In this document: one piece after another, positions 8,371 through 17,618 of the stretch
Layout: each line of letters starts with the position of its first letter
Numbering within the stretch: position 1 is the first letter of the stretch
Assembly: GCA_025774805.1 (NCBI GenBank)
Contig: JALGZR010000014.1
Span: 1-64,000 of the forward strand
Direction of reading: 5' to 3'
From: a bacterium
GTDB lineage: Bacteria > ARS69
Length of the DNA: 64,000 bases
Program-made: the position numbers and the translations under genes
The notes under the pieces: model-generated
What the model was told of the DNA's origin: nothing
The model's database searches: none
The model's input: the letters and a program-made list of their open reading frames with translations, nothing else

Positions 8371-9306
8371 CTACTCATCTCCGCACTGGCAACCCGTATT
8401 GATCGTGCAGATCGTCTTCCCCGGGTTCCCCGCCGGATCCACTACCTCTACCGTGAAGTCCCATCCACAGTTGTCCGCCATGCGAGTGTAGGGGTTGGAT
8501 GTCGTCGGACCGCCGTCGGCCACGATGGTGGTGCCGTCGATGAGGAGAACCGCAACCTCGGTGGAGTCACCGGCCCCGAACGGGATCCGTTTGAAGCCCT
8601 CTGTGGGGGCGAAGCCCCCCCCGCGGTGGCCACAGGATCCCCCCCCCGGGGGGCAGCCCGCGCAGTCTTGGAGCTCGTAACGGTAAGCGAGCTGCCGGTA
8701 CGGAGTGGGGATGCCCCGCCGGTTCACGTCGGAGATCGTCACGATGAATGCGACGTCCCGGTCCTCAACGATCCGGGCACACGTGCCCAGGTTCCCGCCC
8801 TGGAGGGTTTCAATCGTGATTTCCGGTAATACGTTGTCGAAGTTGAGCAAGAAGCGATGGCGCGCGGGAGTGCTGTCGACGAGTCCCCGATCGTCGATCG
8901 CCCGGGCCCGCATCTCGTACCAGCCGTCGGCGAGGTCGAAGAAGATCTCGAAAGTGTCCGTCGTGCGGTCGGTCCACAACTCGTCGTCCTCGCCCTCCCC
9001 GAACTCACGCCGCGGCACGATCGAGCGGAGGACCCGCCCTTCGAGCCCGTCCGAAACGAGGTACAGGCTGTCGGTTTCGACGAGCTGGAATTGATAGGCG
9101 ACGACGTCGCTGTCGAGATCCGTTCCGCGCCAAATGAAAGTCACCCGGTCCGAGAAGGAGGTGTCCCCGGGGGCGACTTCGAAATACGTGAAGGGCTCGG
9201 TGTTGGTTCGAGGTTCGTTCTCAAACTTGAGCGGGCAACCGGCCACGATCGGGATCAACAGCAGGAGCCCGAACGGGATCAGCCCCGCCCGGCCGCGGAG
9301 ATCCAT
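8371..9306 (-). CDS. Putative lipoprotein with Ig-like/fibronectin-like fold
   Basis: A 311-residue exported protein of unknown function. The N-terminus MDLRGRAG is followed by a hydrophobic stretch ending in the lipobox VAGC, so Cys24 is the likely lipidated residue. The mature part contains phrases typical of extracellular beta-sandwich domains (VTFIWRGTDLDSDVVAYQFQL, then WYEMRARAIDDRGLVDSTPARHRF), resembling Ig-like or fibronectin-type repeats in large FCB-group surface proteins. The C-terminal half is cysteine-rich (CAGCPPGGGSCGH and CTINTGCQCGDE), which suggests disulfides or a metal site. The ATG at 9306 is chosen because it begins the signal peptide. A strong promoter lies directly upstream, so it appears separately expressed from the glycosyltransferase genes before it. 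Confidence 0.75.
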   Translation of the reverse strand: MDLRGRAGLIPFGLLLLIPIVAGCPLKFENEPRTNTEPFTYFEVAPGDTSFSDRVTFIWRGTDLDSDVVAYQFQLVETDSLYLVSDGLEGRVLRSIVPRREFGEGEDDELWTDRTTDTFEIFFDLADGWYEMRARAIDDRGLVDSTPARHRFLLNFDNVLPEITIETLQGGNLGTCARIVEDRDVAFIVTISDVNRRGIPTPYRQLAYRYELQDCAGCPPGGGSCGHRGGGFAPTEGFKRIPFGAGDSTEVAVLLIDGTTIVADGGPTTSNPYTRMADNCGWDFTVEVVDPAGNPGKTICTINTGCQCGDE

Positions 9307-9358
9307 GCGAAGCCCCCTAACTTCTGGTGAGGGACGCACTTGCACTGTAACTGCCGGG

Positions 9359-9387
9359 ACTATAGAAACACGTCCGCTCCCTGTCAA
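9359..9387 (-). promoter_or_regulatory. Near-consensus sigma70-type promoter for the lipoprotein gene
   Basis: On the minus strand TTGACA (9387-9382) and TATAGT (9364-9359) are separated by exactly 17 bases. Transcription would begin near 9352, about 46 bases before the ATG at 9306. The -35 box overlaps the last codons of the upstream membrane glycosyltransferase gene. This is the best-matching promoter I saw in a window where most genes are closely coupled and have no room for promoters. Confidence 0.8.
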
Positions 9388-10847
9388 GGCCACTCGCGGA
9401 GTCCTTCGGGGAGCATCCCCACCTGCCCGCCCGGCTGCAGGACGACCTGCATGCGCTTCGCCGGAGGGCTCCCCGGAGGCATCTCGCCCTCCCGCCGGTA
9501 GAGCCGCCCCTCCCAGAAGAGGCGAGCCATGGAGTCAAAGCCGTTCCGGAACACCCACGCGCTCCGGTGCTCATCGGGAATGCCGACGAACTCGATCGGC
9601 TGATCGGGCTCGAGGGCCCGAAAGTAGCCCCAGCGATTCCGAATGCCCAGCGTCCACCGACCGGCGATCGCCCAGTCCGCCTGCCGGTCCAGATTGCCCG
9701 CGATGAGCAGCGCGAGCGCTGCGAGCACCACGCCCCGCGCTCCCCACGTGCCGCCCGGGAGGGAGCGGTGGCGACGGAGCAGCGCCTGAGCGCCGAGCCC
9801 CAGCACGAGGCACGCTCCGAAGGAGGACAGGTATTGGAACCGCTCTCCCGATCCGGGCAGGAGGAGAAACGGCAGGGCGGCGACGAGAATCCAGAGGAAC
9901 CCGCCCCGGACGTCGTGCCCTCCGCGGAGGATCGCCGCGCCGAGCGCCGCTCCGCCGGCGACCAGGGAAAACCCCAGAGCGGGGCGCCGGAGCACGTCGC
10001 CGGCGAAGCTCACGAGGCCGTCGAGGCCTCCGCTCGGGCCGGCGGCCCAGAGGCTCTGGACCTCCCAGTAGCGGAGCGGCAGGAACCCTCCCAGTTCGAA
10101 GAACGCAGCGTTCTTGAGAACGTGGACTCCGGCGGACCACCGGTAGGGAGAGGCGGCCCCACCCCGATCGATCGACGAGGCGATGACGAGGTACCCGATC
10201 AGAAGGATCACGAACGGCAGCGCCTCGCGCGCCGTCGGCCAACGCGAAGGGGGTGAGTCCCGATCGCCGCGGACCGGCCACCACCAACCGACGAAGAGGA
10301 GGAGAGGGACGAACGCGACCGCCGTCTCCTTGGAGAGCAGAGCGAGGAAGAACGCGACGACCGAGAGGGTCGAGTGTCGGACCGATCCCGTGGCGCGGGC
10401 GCGGCGGAAGTGGTGGAGCGCCCCGAAGAGGAAGAGCGTGACGTACACCGACGTGATCCCGGAGGCCCAGGTCACCGCCTCCACGTGAATGAAGTGAAGC
10501 GCGAAGAAGAGCCCGGTGTAACGCACGGCTCGTCGATTGCCGTCCCCGAGGAGAGAGCGGGCCAGCACCATCGCCCCGATGGACGCCAGAGCGTGGAGAA
10601 GCACCCCCGCCAGATTCCACCCGACGGTACGCTCGCCGAGGAGGCCCCAGAGAATCCCGAAGTGGAGCCTCGGGATCGGCCGGTAGAAGTCGACGTCGTC
10701 CGTCGCGAAGAGCCGAAGACCCTCGCTCAGCGTCTGGAACGCGCTTCGCTCCAGGTTCAGGAAGTCGTCCGAGGCGAAGTAGTGATCGAGCGTCGCGCTG
10801 TAGAGGGCGAGGCACGCGATCAGAAGGAGGGCCGCGGGACGGATCAT
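9384..10847 (-). CDS. Multi-pass membrane glycosyltransferase-like protein (GT-C type)
   Basis: A 487-residue integral membrane protein with about nine to eleven hydrophobic segments. After the first membrane helix comes YFASDDFLNLERS, an acidic pair in the first periplasmic loop as found in GT-C enzymes that use polyprenyl-phosphate sugars, and RPIPRLHF further on. The layout resembles TMTC/PMT-like membrane proteins of unknown specificity. The C-terminal 80 residues are soluble. The ATG at 10847 overlaps the preceding GT2 stop as ATGA. It is the last gene of a coupled run from the propeller gene's neighbours downward. A role in transferring a sugar to an envelope lipid or protein is inferred only from fold and context. 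Confidence 0.6.
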   Translation of the reverse strand: MIRPAALLLIACLALYSATLDHYFASDDFLNLERSAFQTLSEGLRLFATDDVDFYRPIPRLHFGILWGLLGERTVGWNLAGVLLHALASIGAMVLARSLLGDGNRRAVRYTGLFFALHFIHVEAVTWASGITSVYVTLFLFGALHHFRRARATGSVRHSTLSVVAFFLALLSKETAVAFVPLLLFVGWWWPVRGDRDSPPSRWPTAREALPFVILLIGYLVIASSIDRGGAASPYRWSAGVHVLKNAAFFELGGFLPLRYWEVQSLWAAGPSGGLDGLVSFAGDVLRRPALGFSLVAGGAALGAAILRGGHDVRGGFLWILVAALPFLLLPGSGERFQYLSSFGACLVLGLGAQALLRRHRSLPGGTWGARGVVLAALALLIAGNLDRQADWAIAGRWTLGIRNRWGYFRALEPDQPIEFVGIPDEHRSAWVFRNGFDSMARLFWEGRLYRREGEMPPGSPPAKRMQVVLQPGGQVGMLPEGLREWP

Positions 10848-11782
10848 GGGGCGGGTCCCCGGGAGCGACGGTAGCCGTCGAGGTAGGCCGCTGCCCGTAT
10901 GAAATCGAACAGGAAGTCGGCCCGAGCCCCGGCGGGAAGGCGGGCCGCGAGACGGGCCGCGTTTCGCCAGAAGAGAGGTCGGCAGAGCACGCGCGCGGCG
11001 AGCTTCCGCACGGTGCCGCGGGGACCATCCCGCCGAAAGTCGATCGGGTCCACCAGGTGGAGTTGCAGCTCCTCCCGGGATCGCGGCACCTTGCGGGTCA
11101 GGACCGGGAGCATCCGCTCGCCGTATCGCCGGAGACGCTCGGCCATCCTGGGCACGGAATTGAGATCGAGATGCCAGGACACGGCCTCGGGCGCGTGGCG
11201 GAAGCGCGCACCGTGATCCGCCAGACGGTAGCCCATCTCCGTGTCCTCCCCCCCGTACTCGTCGAACTCCTCGTCGAACCCGCCGGCCCTCCGGAGGAGC
11301 GGCGCCGCGACCGAGGAGTTCCCCGTCATGAAGTAGCGGGGAGGGATCTCCTTCCCTTCCCCCACCTTCTTCACCCCGCGGGAATCGACGTACTCGACGA
11401 AAGCGCTCCGCGGAATCTCGAGGGCCGTTCGGATGTTGCCCAGGACCACGGTATCCGGACCCTCGTGGCCGGCGGCGTGGGCGGCCAGGAAGCCCGGACC
11501 GACCTCCATGTCGCCGTCGAGAAAGAGAACGACGTCTCCCGTCGCCCGGGCGATTCCGGAGTTGCGCGTCGCGCTCCTCCCCCGCCTCACGGGGTGCCGG
11601 ATCACCTGGACGTCGAGGGCGAGCCCGAGGGACGCGACATGGGACGAGAGCTCCGCGTCCGCCCCGTCGTCGATCACGATCACCTCGTGATCGGGGGGAT
11701 GGTGCTGGCTCGCGAGACTCCGCAAGGTGCGAGCCACGAGGTCGCGACGACCGTGCGTGGGGACGACGACGGAGATCTTCAT
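10844..11782 (-). CDS. GT2 family glycosyltransferase
   Basis: A 312-residue cytoplasmic GT-A fold enzyme. It starts MKISVVVPTHGRRDLV, has the nucleotide-binding IDDGA segment and the DxD-like LFLDGDMEV, and later GGFDEEFDEYGGEDTEMGYRL, the acceptor-site ED motif typical of GT2 and galactosyltransferase-C domains. No strong membrane helices are evident, so it is probably peripheral. It is ATGA-coupled both to the Wzx-like flippase upstream and to the GT-C protein downstream, suggesting a role in building the same glycan. Donor and acceptor cannot be read from sequence. Confidence 0.85.
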   Translation of the reverse strand: MKISVVVPTHGRRDLVARTLRSLASQHHPPDHEVIVIDDGADAELSSHVASLGLALDVQVIRHPVRRGRSATRNSGIARATGDVVLFLDGDMEVGPGFLAAHAAGHEGPDTVVLGNIRTALEIPRSAFVEYVDSRGVKKVGEGKEIPPRYFMTGNSSVAAPLLRRAGGFDEEFDEYGGEDTEMGYRLADHGARFRHAPEAVSWHLDLNSVPRMAERLRRYGERMLPVLTRKVPRSREELQLHLVDPIDFRRDGPRGTVRKLAARVLCRPLFWRNAARLAARLPAGARADFLFDFIRAAAYLDGYRRSRGPAP

Positions 11783-13248
11783 GCCGGCCTCTCCCTCACC
11801 ATCTCCCGGACGACGCTCGGCAGAGAGAGGAGCTCCCGCCGCGTGAGGGCGCGAGCCGGCACGAGGAGCACGGGAAAGGCGAGAAGCATCGCGAGCCGCA
11901 GCGTGAGCCCCACCCCCAGAGGAAGGTCCCCGAGGAGGTCGCCGAGGAGCAGCACACCGACCGCCGCCGCGACGACCATGGCCATCTTGCCGAGGGGGAA
12001 GGGAATCGGGAACTGCCGATGCGACTCGCGCAGCGTGAGTGCCGCGAGGGCGACGTTCGTCGCGACCGTCGCCAGGGCCGCCCCCGTCTCTCGATAGAGG
12101 GGAATCAGCAAAAGGTTCAGGAGCACGTTGAGACCGGCGGCCAGGGCGACGAACAGCGGCAACCGTCGAGTGTCGCCCGCGACTTGGAGTCCGGTGCCGA
12201 ACACCTGGGACGCCGCGTAGAGACAGGTCGCCAGCGCCAGAAACGGAATCACCACGATCGCGCCCTCGAACGTCGGGGTTCCGACGACCGCGAGGATCTC
12301 CCGCCGGAGAATCGCGATCGCGAGAGCTCCTCCCACGAGGCCGACGAAGAGATGGCGGAAGACTTTGGCGATCTCCTGGGGACCTTCCGGCCGGCGCGCC
12401 CGGGAGAAGGCGAAGGAGGGCCAGGCGAGATGGAAAGAGGTCATCAGGAGTGCGATCGGCAGGCAGATCTCGGAACCGAAGCTGTAGATGCCGACGGCAT
12501 CGAGGTCGGCGAGCATCCGGAGGAGATAGACGTCCACGTGGCTGAGCGCCCAGAGCCCGAATGCCGAGGGCACGAGGGGAAGACCGAACCGGAGCATCCG
12601 GGCGGTGCGCGCGCGGACCCCCCGCAGGTCGATGCGCGTTCGGGCCAGGAGGCGGAGAATGGCCACCGAGCCCACGACGGCCGGTCCGGCCAGGTTGCCG
12701 ACGAGGAAGCCCTCCACCCCCAGACCGAGACCCAGGACGAGCACCAGCGTCAGGGTCAACGAGATCGCCCCCTTCACGGTCATCAGCAGGGCGAAGTCCC
12801 GCGAACGATCGTCGGCCCTCAGGTGACCGAGGAAGAGTTGGAACTGGGCGGAGAAGAACGCGATCCCCACGGCCAGGGCGAAGAGCCCCCCGTGCGCGGC
12901 GGTTCCGAAGAGAGCCCGCGAGGCGAGGTCCCGTCCGAGGAGAAACGGAAGGGCGAGGAGAACGTCGATCGCCGGAACGAGCGCGAAGAGACCGACGCGC
13001 AGACGGGTCCGCTCGTCTGGGTCGTGGGTCTCGTGATGGAATCGAATGAGCGCCGTGACGAGTCCCATCTCGAAGAGGAGGTGCAGGAAGTTCGTCGCGG
13101 CGAGGAGCAGGGAGAACACCCCGTACTCCTCGGTCGAGAGACGCCGGGCGATGACGGGGAGCAGAACCGCCCGACTGACTCCGCCCACCATCGAGCCCAC
13201 GGCATAGGCCACGGCATGCCGGGCGACGGAGGCGGTCGGTCGACTCAC
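11779..13248 (-). CDS. Wzx-like polysaccharide flippase (MOP/MATE-type)
   Basis: A 489-residue protein with about twelve to fourteen hydrophobic segments. The start, AVGSMVGGVSRAVLLPVIARRLSTEEYGVFSL, is typical of the polysaccharide transport family: two helices around the conserved RxLsxxeyG motif. Such proteins move lipid-linked oligosaccharides across the inner membrane. The GTG at 13248 forms a GTGA overlap with the upstream GT4 stop and puts the conserved start at the N-terminus. Coupling to glycosyltransferases on both sides supports a Wzx role. Which glycan it exports is unknown. Confidence 0.87.
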   Translation of the reverse strand: MSRPTASVARHAVAYAVGSMVGGVSRAVLLPVIARRLSTEEYGVFSLLLAATNFLHLLFEMGLVTALIRFHHETHDPDERTRLRVGLFALVPAIDVLLALPFLLGRDLASRALFGTAAHGGLFALAVGIAFFSAQFQLFLGHLRADDRSRDFALLMTVKGAISLTLTLVLVLGLGLGVEGFLVGNLAGPAVVGSVAILRLLARTRIDLRGVRARTARMLRFGLPLVPSAFGLWALSHVDVYLLRMLADLDAVGIYSFGSEICLPIALLMTSFHLAWPSFAFSRARRPEGPQEIAKVFRHLFVGLVGGALAIAILRREILAVVGTPTFEGAIVVIPFLALATCLYAASQVFGTGLQVAGDTRRLPLFVALAAGLNVLLNLLLIPLYRETGAALATVATNVALAALTLRESHRQFPIPFPLGKMAMVVAAAVGVLLLGDLLGDLPLGVGLTLRLAMLLAFPVLLVPARALTRRELLSLPSVVREMVRERPA

Positions 13249-14414
13249 GCCTCCTCCCCCGCCCGGGGACCGTGTTCGATCTCCGCCGTCCGATTCGCCG
13301 GGGGCGGAACGGCGTTCCCCGCCTCGTCCATCCACCCGAGCCGGCGATACGTCGCGTAGATCCGCTCCACGATCCGATCCGCGGCGTGCACCCGCTCGAC
13401 CCATTCGCGACCGGCCCGAGCCCGCTCGGCCAGCGAGCCGGGGTCCCGGGCGAGGGCGACGAGGCGGTCCTCCAGGGTCTCGGGGGTCTCGAGGAGGAAC
13501 GGATGGGGCTCGAGGAACTCCGCCAGGGAAGGAGTCATCGAGGTCAGGCAGGGAATGCCCATCGCCATCGCCTCGAGGGAGTTCATTCCGTACCCCGTGG
13601 CTCCGTGGTCCCCCACTTGATCGACGAGGAGATTCCCGGCGCGCTTGCGGCGCAGCGCCTCGCCGTGCGTGAGCCCCTCGATCAGGTCGAGGGAGAAGTC
13701 GACCGATCGCCGGGCCCGCTCGACGGCGGCGAGGAGCAACTCCGTTCCCTTGACCGCGCGATTCCGAGGGGCGTGGACGATGCGCAGCTTGTCGACGCGG
13801 GGCTCCCGGAACTCGTGTCGCGAGGCGTCGAAGGGGATGAAGAAGTACTCGAGGGTGGGATCGATTTCGAGGTGATCCCACTCGCAGGTGAGATTGAGAT
13901 CGGAGATCTCCCGGATCGACGGGAACACTCCGCGGTCCCGGAGGTCGGTGCCCAGGTAGTAGCTGACGATGCGCTTGCCCCTCCGTTTCATCTCCCGGAG
14001 AAAGCGGGCGTCGCGATAGAACCCGACCCCGGACTCGAGGTGGTAGATGTCGAAGGTGTCGAGCCGGTGCCGCGCGATGGCCCGCCGGATCCGGGGGCCC
14101 CAGAGGACCTCCTCCCGGAACCGGAAGAGCGCGGCCTCGAGGCGGGAGCGCGGACGCCAGATCGGAGGACCTTCACCGGGGGGCCTCACCCGCTTGGGGC
14201 GGTGGCCGTGGATCCGGTTCATCACGCCCTTGAGGGCCATGTGCCCGGAGGTTCCGCGCAGCATCGGCAGGTGGAGGCAGATGTCCTCCTCGAACTCGTT
14301 CACGCACTCGCAGAGCGTTACGAGTCGCGCCTCGTGTCCATGCCGGCGATGCGCCTCGACGAACGCGTTCGCCATACCGACCCAGTTCTGATCGCAGAGA
14401 TGGAGGATTCGCAA
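13245..14414 (-). CDS. GT4-like glycosyltransferase
   Basis: A 389-residue protein with a two-Rossmann GT-B layout. The N-terminal half begins MRILHLCDQNWVGMANAFVEAHRRHGHEA, where family members have a glycine-rich acceptor loop; the C-terminal half has GMNSLEAMAMGIPCLTS, matching the GT4 E-x7-E nucleotide-sugar motif in a modified form (the first Glu is replaced). The middle segment RIVHAPRNRAVKGTELLLAA corresponds to the hinge region. The TTG start at 14414 follows the amidohydrolase gene by about 20 bases. The stop overlaps the flippase start. Substrate unknown; a degenerate active site is possible. Confidence 0.72.
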   Translation of the reverse strand: MRILHLCDQNWVGMANAFVEAHRRHGHEARLVTLCECVNEFEEDICLHLPMLRGTSGHMALKGVMNRIHGHRPKRVRPPGEGPPIWRPRSRLEAALFRFREEVLWGPRIRRAIARHRLDTFDIYHLESGVGFYRDARFLREMKRRGKRIVSYYLGTDLRDRGVFPSIREISDLNLTCEWDHLEIDPTLEYFFIPFDASRHEFREPRVDKLRIVHAPRNRAVKGTELLLAAVERARRSVDFSLDLIEGLTHGEALRRKRAGNLLVDQVGDHGATGYGMNSLEAMAMGIPCLTSMTPSLAEFLEPHPFLLETPETLEDRLVALARDPGSLAERARAGREWVERVHAADRIVERIYATYRRLGWMDEAGNAVPPPANRTAEIEHGPRAGEEA

Positions 14415-14433
14415 ACCGCTTCCCCGCGGATCG

Positions 14434-15195
14434 TCACCCGACCCGCTTGCGGCGGATCAGGCGCAGGAAATTCTCACCCAGAACCAGTCGCCGCTCCTCG
14501 TCGCTGGGGTTCGCTCCCTCGAAGACCGCGAGATAGGCGGCGGGCCATCCCAGCGGATAGTCGCTCCCGAAGACGATCCGTTCCGGCCCGAGACGATCCA
14601 GCGCGATCCGGAGGGAGTAGTACTCCCGGATCGACTCGGTGCCGAGATAGGCGTTCGGGAGTGCGCGTCGCTGCATCTCCCGGGAGCACTCCTGCTGCAA
14701 CGTCGGCAGGTCCCCTCCGAGGTGCCCCAGGATGATCGCGGCCTCCGGATGGCGTTCCGCGACGTCGAGACCGTACCGCCAGCTCGCCATCTCCTGCCAC
14801 CGCCCGCAGTGGACGATCACCGGCAGGCGCCGTCGTTCGGCGAACTCGAGAAAGGGGCGCCAGCCCGGATCGTCGACGCGGAGTCGCTCGAGGGAAGGGT
14901 GGATCTTCAGCCCGGCGACGTGCCCCGCGTGCTCCTCGAGGAAAGCGAAGGTGCGGTCGGGTTCGTCGGGGACGATCCAGGGGAAGAAGTGAAACCCGTC
15001 CGGATCGGGCTCGAGAGCGGCCGCGAGCCCCTCGTTGTCCACCCGATCGGTCGTTGTCAGTACCGCGCCGTCGATGCCCGAGCGACGGAGCGCATCGCGG
15101 ATGTCGTCGAGCGTGGCCCCCGGCCAACCCACGCGCTCCGGAGCCCACTCCCCCCAGTGGATGTGGCCGTCGATGACCACCGGCTTCGCAGTCAT
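14434..15195 (-). CDS. Amidohydrolase family 2 (TIM-barrel metal-dependent hydrolase)
   Basis: A 253-residue cytoplasmic protein with the amidohydrolase-2 pattern: DGHIHWG (first metal ligands HxH), GLKIHPSLE, PVIVHCGRW, ILGHLGGD and the late aspartate in VFGSDYPLGW. Family members include decarboxylases and lactone or ester hydrolases, so the reaction cannot be specified. The ATG at 15195 overlaps the propeller gene stop as ATGA, placing a soluble metabolic-type enzyme inside a glycan operon. It might act on a sugar acid or an acyl group of the envelope glycan, but that is a guess. Confidence 0.82.
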   Translation of the reverse strand: MTAKPVVIDGHIHWGEWAPERVGWPGATLDDIRDALRRSGIDGAVLTTTDRVDNEGLAAALEPDPDGFHFFPWIVPDEPDRTFAFLEEHAGHVAGLKIHPSLERLRVDDPGWRPFLEFAERRRLPVIVHCGRWQEMASWRYGLDVAERHPEAAIILGHLGGDLPTLQQECSREMQRRALPNAYLGTESIREYYSLRIALDRLGPERIVFGSDYPLGWPAAYLAVFEGANPSDEERRLVLGENFLRLIRRKRVG

Positions 15196-17618
15196 CGGAG
15201 AACGGCGACCTTTCCCTCGTAGATCTCACCCGAGGCGGTCACGGCGGTGATCACGTACACTCCGGACTCGACGATCTGGGAGCCGAGATTCCGTCCGTCC
15301 CAAGTCTTCGTGCCGGCCAGATTCTCTCCCTCGTATACGAGCTCGCCCGTGATCGTGTAGATGCGCAGCGTCGCGCGCTCGTCCGGGGCGAGGGCGGCGA
15401 AGCTGAGCGGCCCGTCGTGGTCGGGACGGTACGGATTCGGGAACGCCTGCGGATCGAGGCGATCCCCCCCCTCGGTGCGAATCGCGGAGAGATTGAGGCG
15501 GGCGATGCCTCCGGTGAGGGTGCCGACGTAGACGGTGCGGCCGGTGCGGTCGACCTCGAGTCCGGTGATCGATTGATCCGGGAGCGGACAGCCCTCGAGC
15601 TGATCATACCAGCGCCACGTCTGCGCGTCGGGGGAGACGCGCACGAGACCCGAGCTCTCGGTCCCGAGCCAGACGTGCTGGTCCCAGTCGAACGTCGCCA
15701 CCAGATACGGAAGGGGATTGCGGCCTCCGAGCTGGGACGCGGACGGGTCCAGGAACGTCCACGTCGCGGACGCACCGGCGCCGATGTCGGGACCGATCTG
15801 CCCGAGGATGATCCCGTTCTGTCCGACGAGCCAGATCTGGTCGGAGGAGTCGATCTCGATGTCCCAGGCCTCCCCGAGGTCTCCGATCTCCGAGGCGAGC
15901 AGAAACGACGTGTACCGATCGTCTCCCTTGGCGGACGGGGTCCCCGCGACGTCCATCACGTAGACCTGACCGGGACGGTTCGTGGTGTTCCGCGTCGTGA
16001 TCCAGGCCCTTCCCCGGCTGTCGAAGGCGAAATCGGTCAGGAGCGGGTTCGCTCCGTCGATGAGCTGCTCGATGCCGAAGTTCGAGACCTCCAGACTCGG
16101 ATACTCGATGATGGACATGCCGCCCTCGATCTGTCCGTACGCGATCCAGAGATTGTCCTCGGAGTCGAGGTGCATCGCCGCCACGTTCTTTCCCTGGGTG
16201 CGCCGCGACGCGTTCTCGGCCGTGTTGGTGTACTGGTCCAGACTGCCCGTCCGGGGGAAGTAGCGATTCACCCCCCCGAACTCCCGGCTCACCGCCGTGC
16301 CGAACCAGACGGTCGTGTCGGGCCAGACCTCGACGTGGACGACTTCGTTGTGGAGAATATCGTCGTCCTCCGTCACCGAACTCCAGGTCCCGTCACGGAA
16401 GATGCCGAGGCCGTTGCCCGGATTCGTGTCGGTGCCCAGGCTCCCCGTTCCGAAGTAGAGGATTCCGTCCGACGAGAGCGCGATGTCGGCGACCTGCGGA
16501 GCGTGCGGCCCCAGGGGAGGCGGGCAGCTCCAGGTGGAATCGGCGGAGTCCCACACGGCGAACGCGAGCCTCCTCGTGCCGACCACGATCCGGCCGCCGG
16601 TGTCCACTGCGATCTCTCGGGGGATGTAGCTCGTGTCGGGAAGACACGTGCCGGTTCTCGGTACGATCTCGAGCCCGATCGGGGAGGACGAGAGGTCGAG
16701 GATGAAGAGCCTTCTCACATCTCCCGCCTCTTCGGTGAGAACGTACATGGTGTCGCCGCGGTGGAAGAGGTCGAGGACGTTGTGACCGTCGAAGTCGGTG
16801 AGGCTTGCGAGAGTCGTCCCGTCCCAGACCTGGAGCCCCGAGCCGGTCCCCATCCAGAGGACCTGCCCGGGGAAATCGGGGTGCGGTGCCGAGGCCAGCT
16901 TCTTCACGTTGTTCGAGGCGAGCCCGTCCGCCTGGGTCAGCGCCACTCCGAAGTCGGCCGGCTGAACCGACTCGTCGCGGCGCCAGAGCCCCTGCCCGCT
17001 GGTACCGAACCAGATCGTGTCGCCCACGCCGAGCACGGCGCGACCGACCTCGAGAGGCGGAGTGACCGCACCGGGAGTGAATCGAAATCCCCCCTCGTCG
17101 TCACGCTCCACGGTGATGATCACGAACCCCCCTCCTTCGGGAGAGCCCTGCGCGTTGATCTGGTCGACGCTGACGACGAACATCCGGTTGCCCGACGCCC
17201 CCATCGCGGTGACGAGATCGCTCCAGAGCTCGTTGAACGAGCTCAAGTCCGTCAAGTGGTTGCCGGCCGAATCGAAGATCGAGATCCCGCTGTCCGTCGT
17301 TCCGACCCACACGTTGCCGAAGGCGTCTTCGGCCAAGCAGCTGATGTCCGTGGAGATCAATCCCTCCCGGTCGGTGATCTTGCGCTGCTCCGGGTTCCCA
17401 CCCGCGATCTGGGAGACGTCGATGCGGATGATGCCGCCGTCGGCTCCGACCCACGCGATGTTCTCCCGCATGAGGATCTCGGCGACGTCGCCGGTGGGAG
17501 AGTAAAGCGTCCAATCGGCGGACTCGTCGCATTGGGCCCGGGCGCGATCCCCCGCGAACGGGAGGAGGCCGAGAACGAGGAGTCCGATGCCGAGAAGTCC
17601 AGGTGGTCGCACGCTCAA
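15192..17618 (-). CDS. Secreted regulator-propeller protein with FlgD/type-9-like C-terminal domain
   Basis: An 808-residue exported protein. A signal peptide follows the start (RPPGLLGIGLLVLGLL, cleavage probably after ARA). The body has repeated strands such as AWVGADGGIIRID, VWVGTTDSGISIFD, IWFGTSGQGLW and LWMGTGSGLQVWD, the signature of two-component-regulator propeller blades, forming one or two seven-bladed propellers. The last 90 residues (PNPYRPDHDGP, LRIYTITGELVYEG, TWDGRNLGSQIVESGVYV) match the FlgD Ig-like or type-9 secretion sorting domains common in FCB bacteria. The TTG at 17618 follows AAGGAG and overlaps the upstream stop as TTGA; a GTG at 17612 is an alternative. It lacks a kinase or DNA-binding part, so it is probably a surface or periplasmic binding protein. 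Confidence 0.8.
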   Translation of the reverse strand: MSVRPPGLLGIGLLVLGLLPFAGDRARAQCDESADWTLYSPTGDVAEILMRENIAWVGADGGIIRIDVSQIAGGNPEQRKITDREGLISTDISCLAEDAFGNVWVGTTDSGISIFDSAGNHLTDLSSFNELWSDLVTAMGASGNRMFVVSVDQINAQGSPEGGGFVIITVERDDEGGFRFTPGAVTPPLEVGRAVLGVGDTIWFGTSGQGLWRRDESVQPADFGVALTQADGLASNNVKKLASAPHPDFPGQVLWMGTGSGLQVWDGTTLASLTDFDGHNVLDLFHRGDTMYVLTEEAGDVRRLFILDLSSSPIGLEIVPRTGTCLPDTSYIPREIAVDTGGRIVVGTRRLAFAVWDSADSTWSCPPPLGPHAPQVADIALSSDGILYFGTGSLGTDTNPGNGLGIFRDGTWSSVTEDDDILHNEVVHVEVWPDTTVWFGTAVSREFGGVNRYFPRTGSLDQYTNTAENASRRTQGKNVAAMHLDSEDNLWIAYGQIEGGMSIIEYPSLEVSNFGIEQLIDGANPLLTDFAFDSRGRAWITTRNTTNRPGQVYVMDVAGTPSAKGDDRYTSFLLASEIGDLGEAWDIEIDSSDQIWLVGQNGIILGQIGPDIGAGASATWTFLDPSASQLGGRNPLPYLVATFDWDQHVWLGTESSGLVRVSPDAQTWRWYDQLEGCPLPDQSITGLEVDRTGRTVYVGTLTGGIARLNLSAIRTEGGDRLDPQAFPNPYRPDHDGPLSFAALAPDERATLRIYTITGELVYEGENLAGTKTWDGRNLGSQIVESGVYVITAVTASGEIYEGKVAVLR

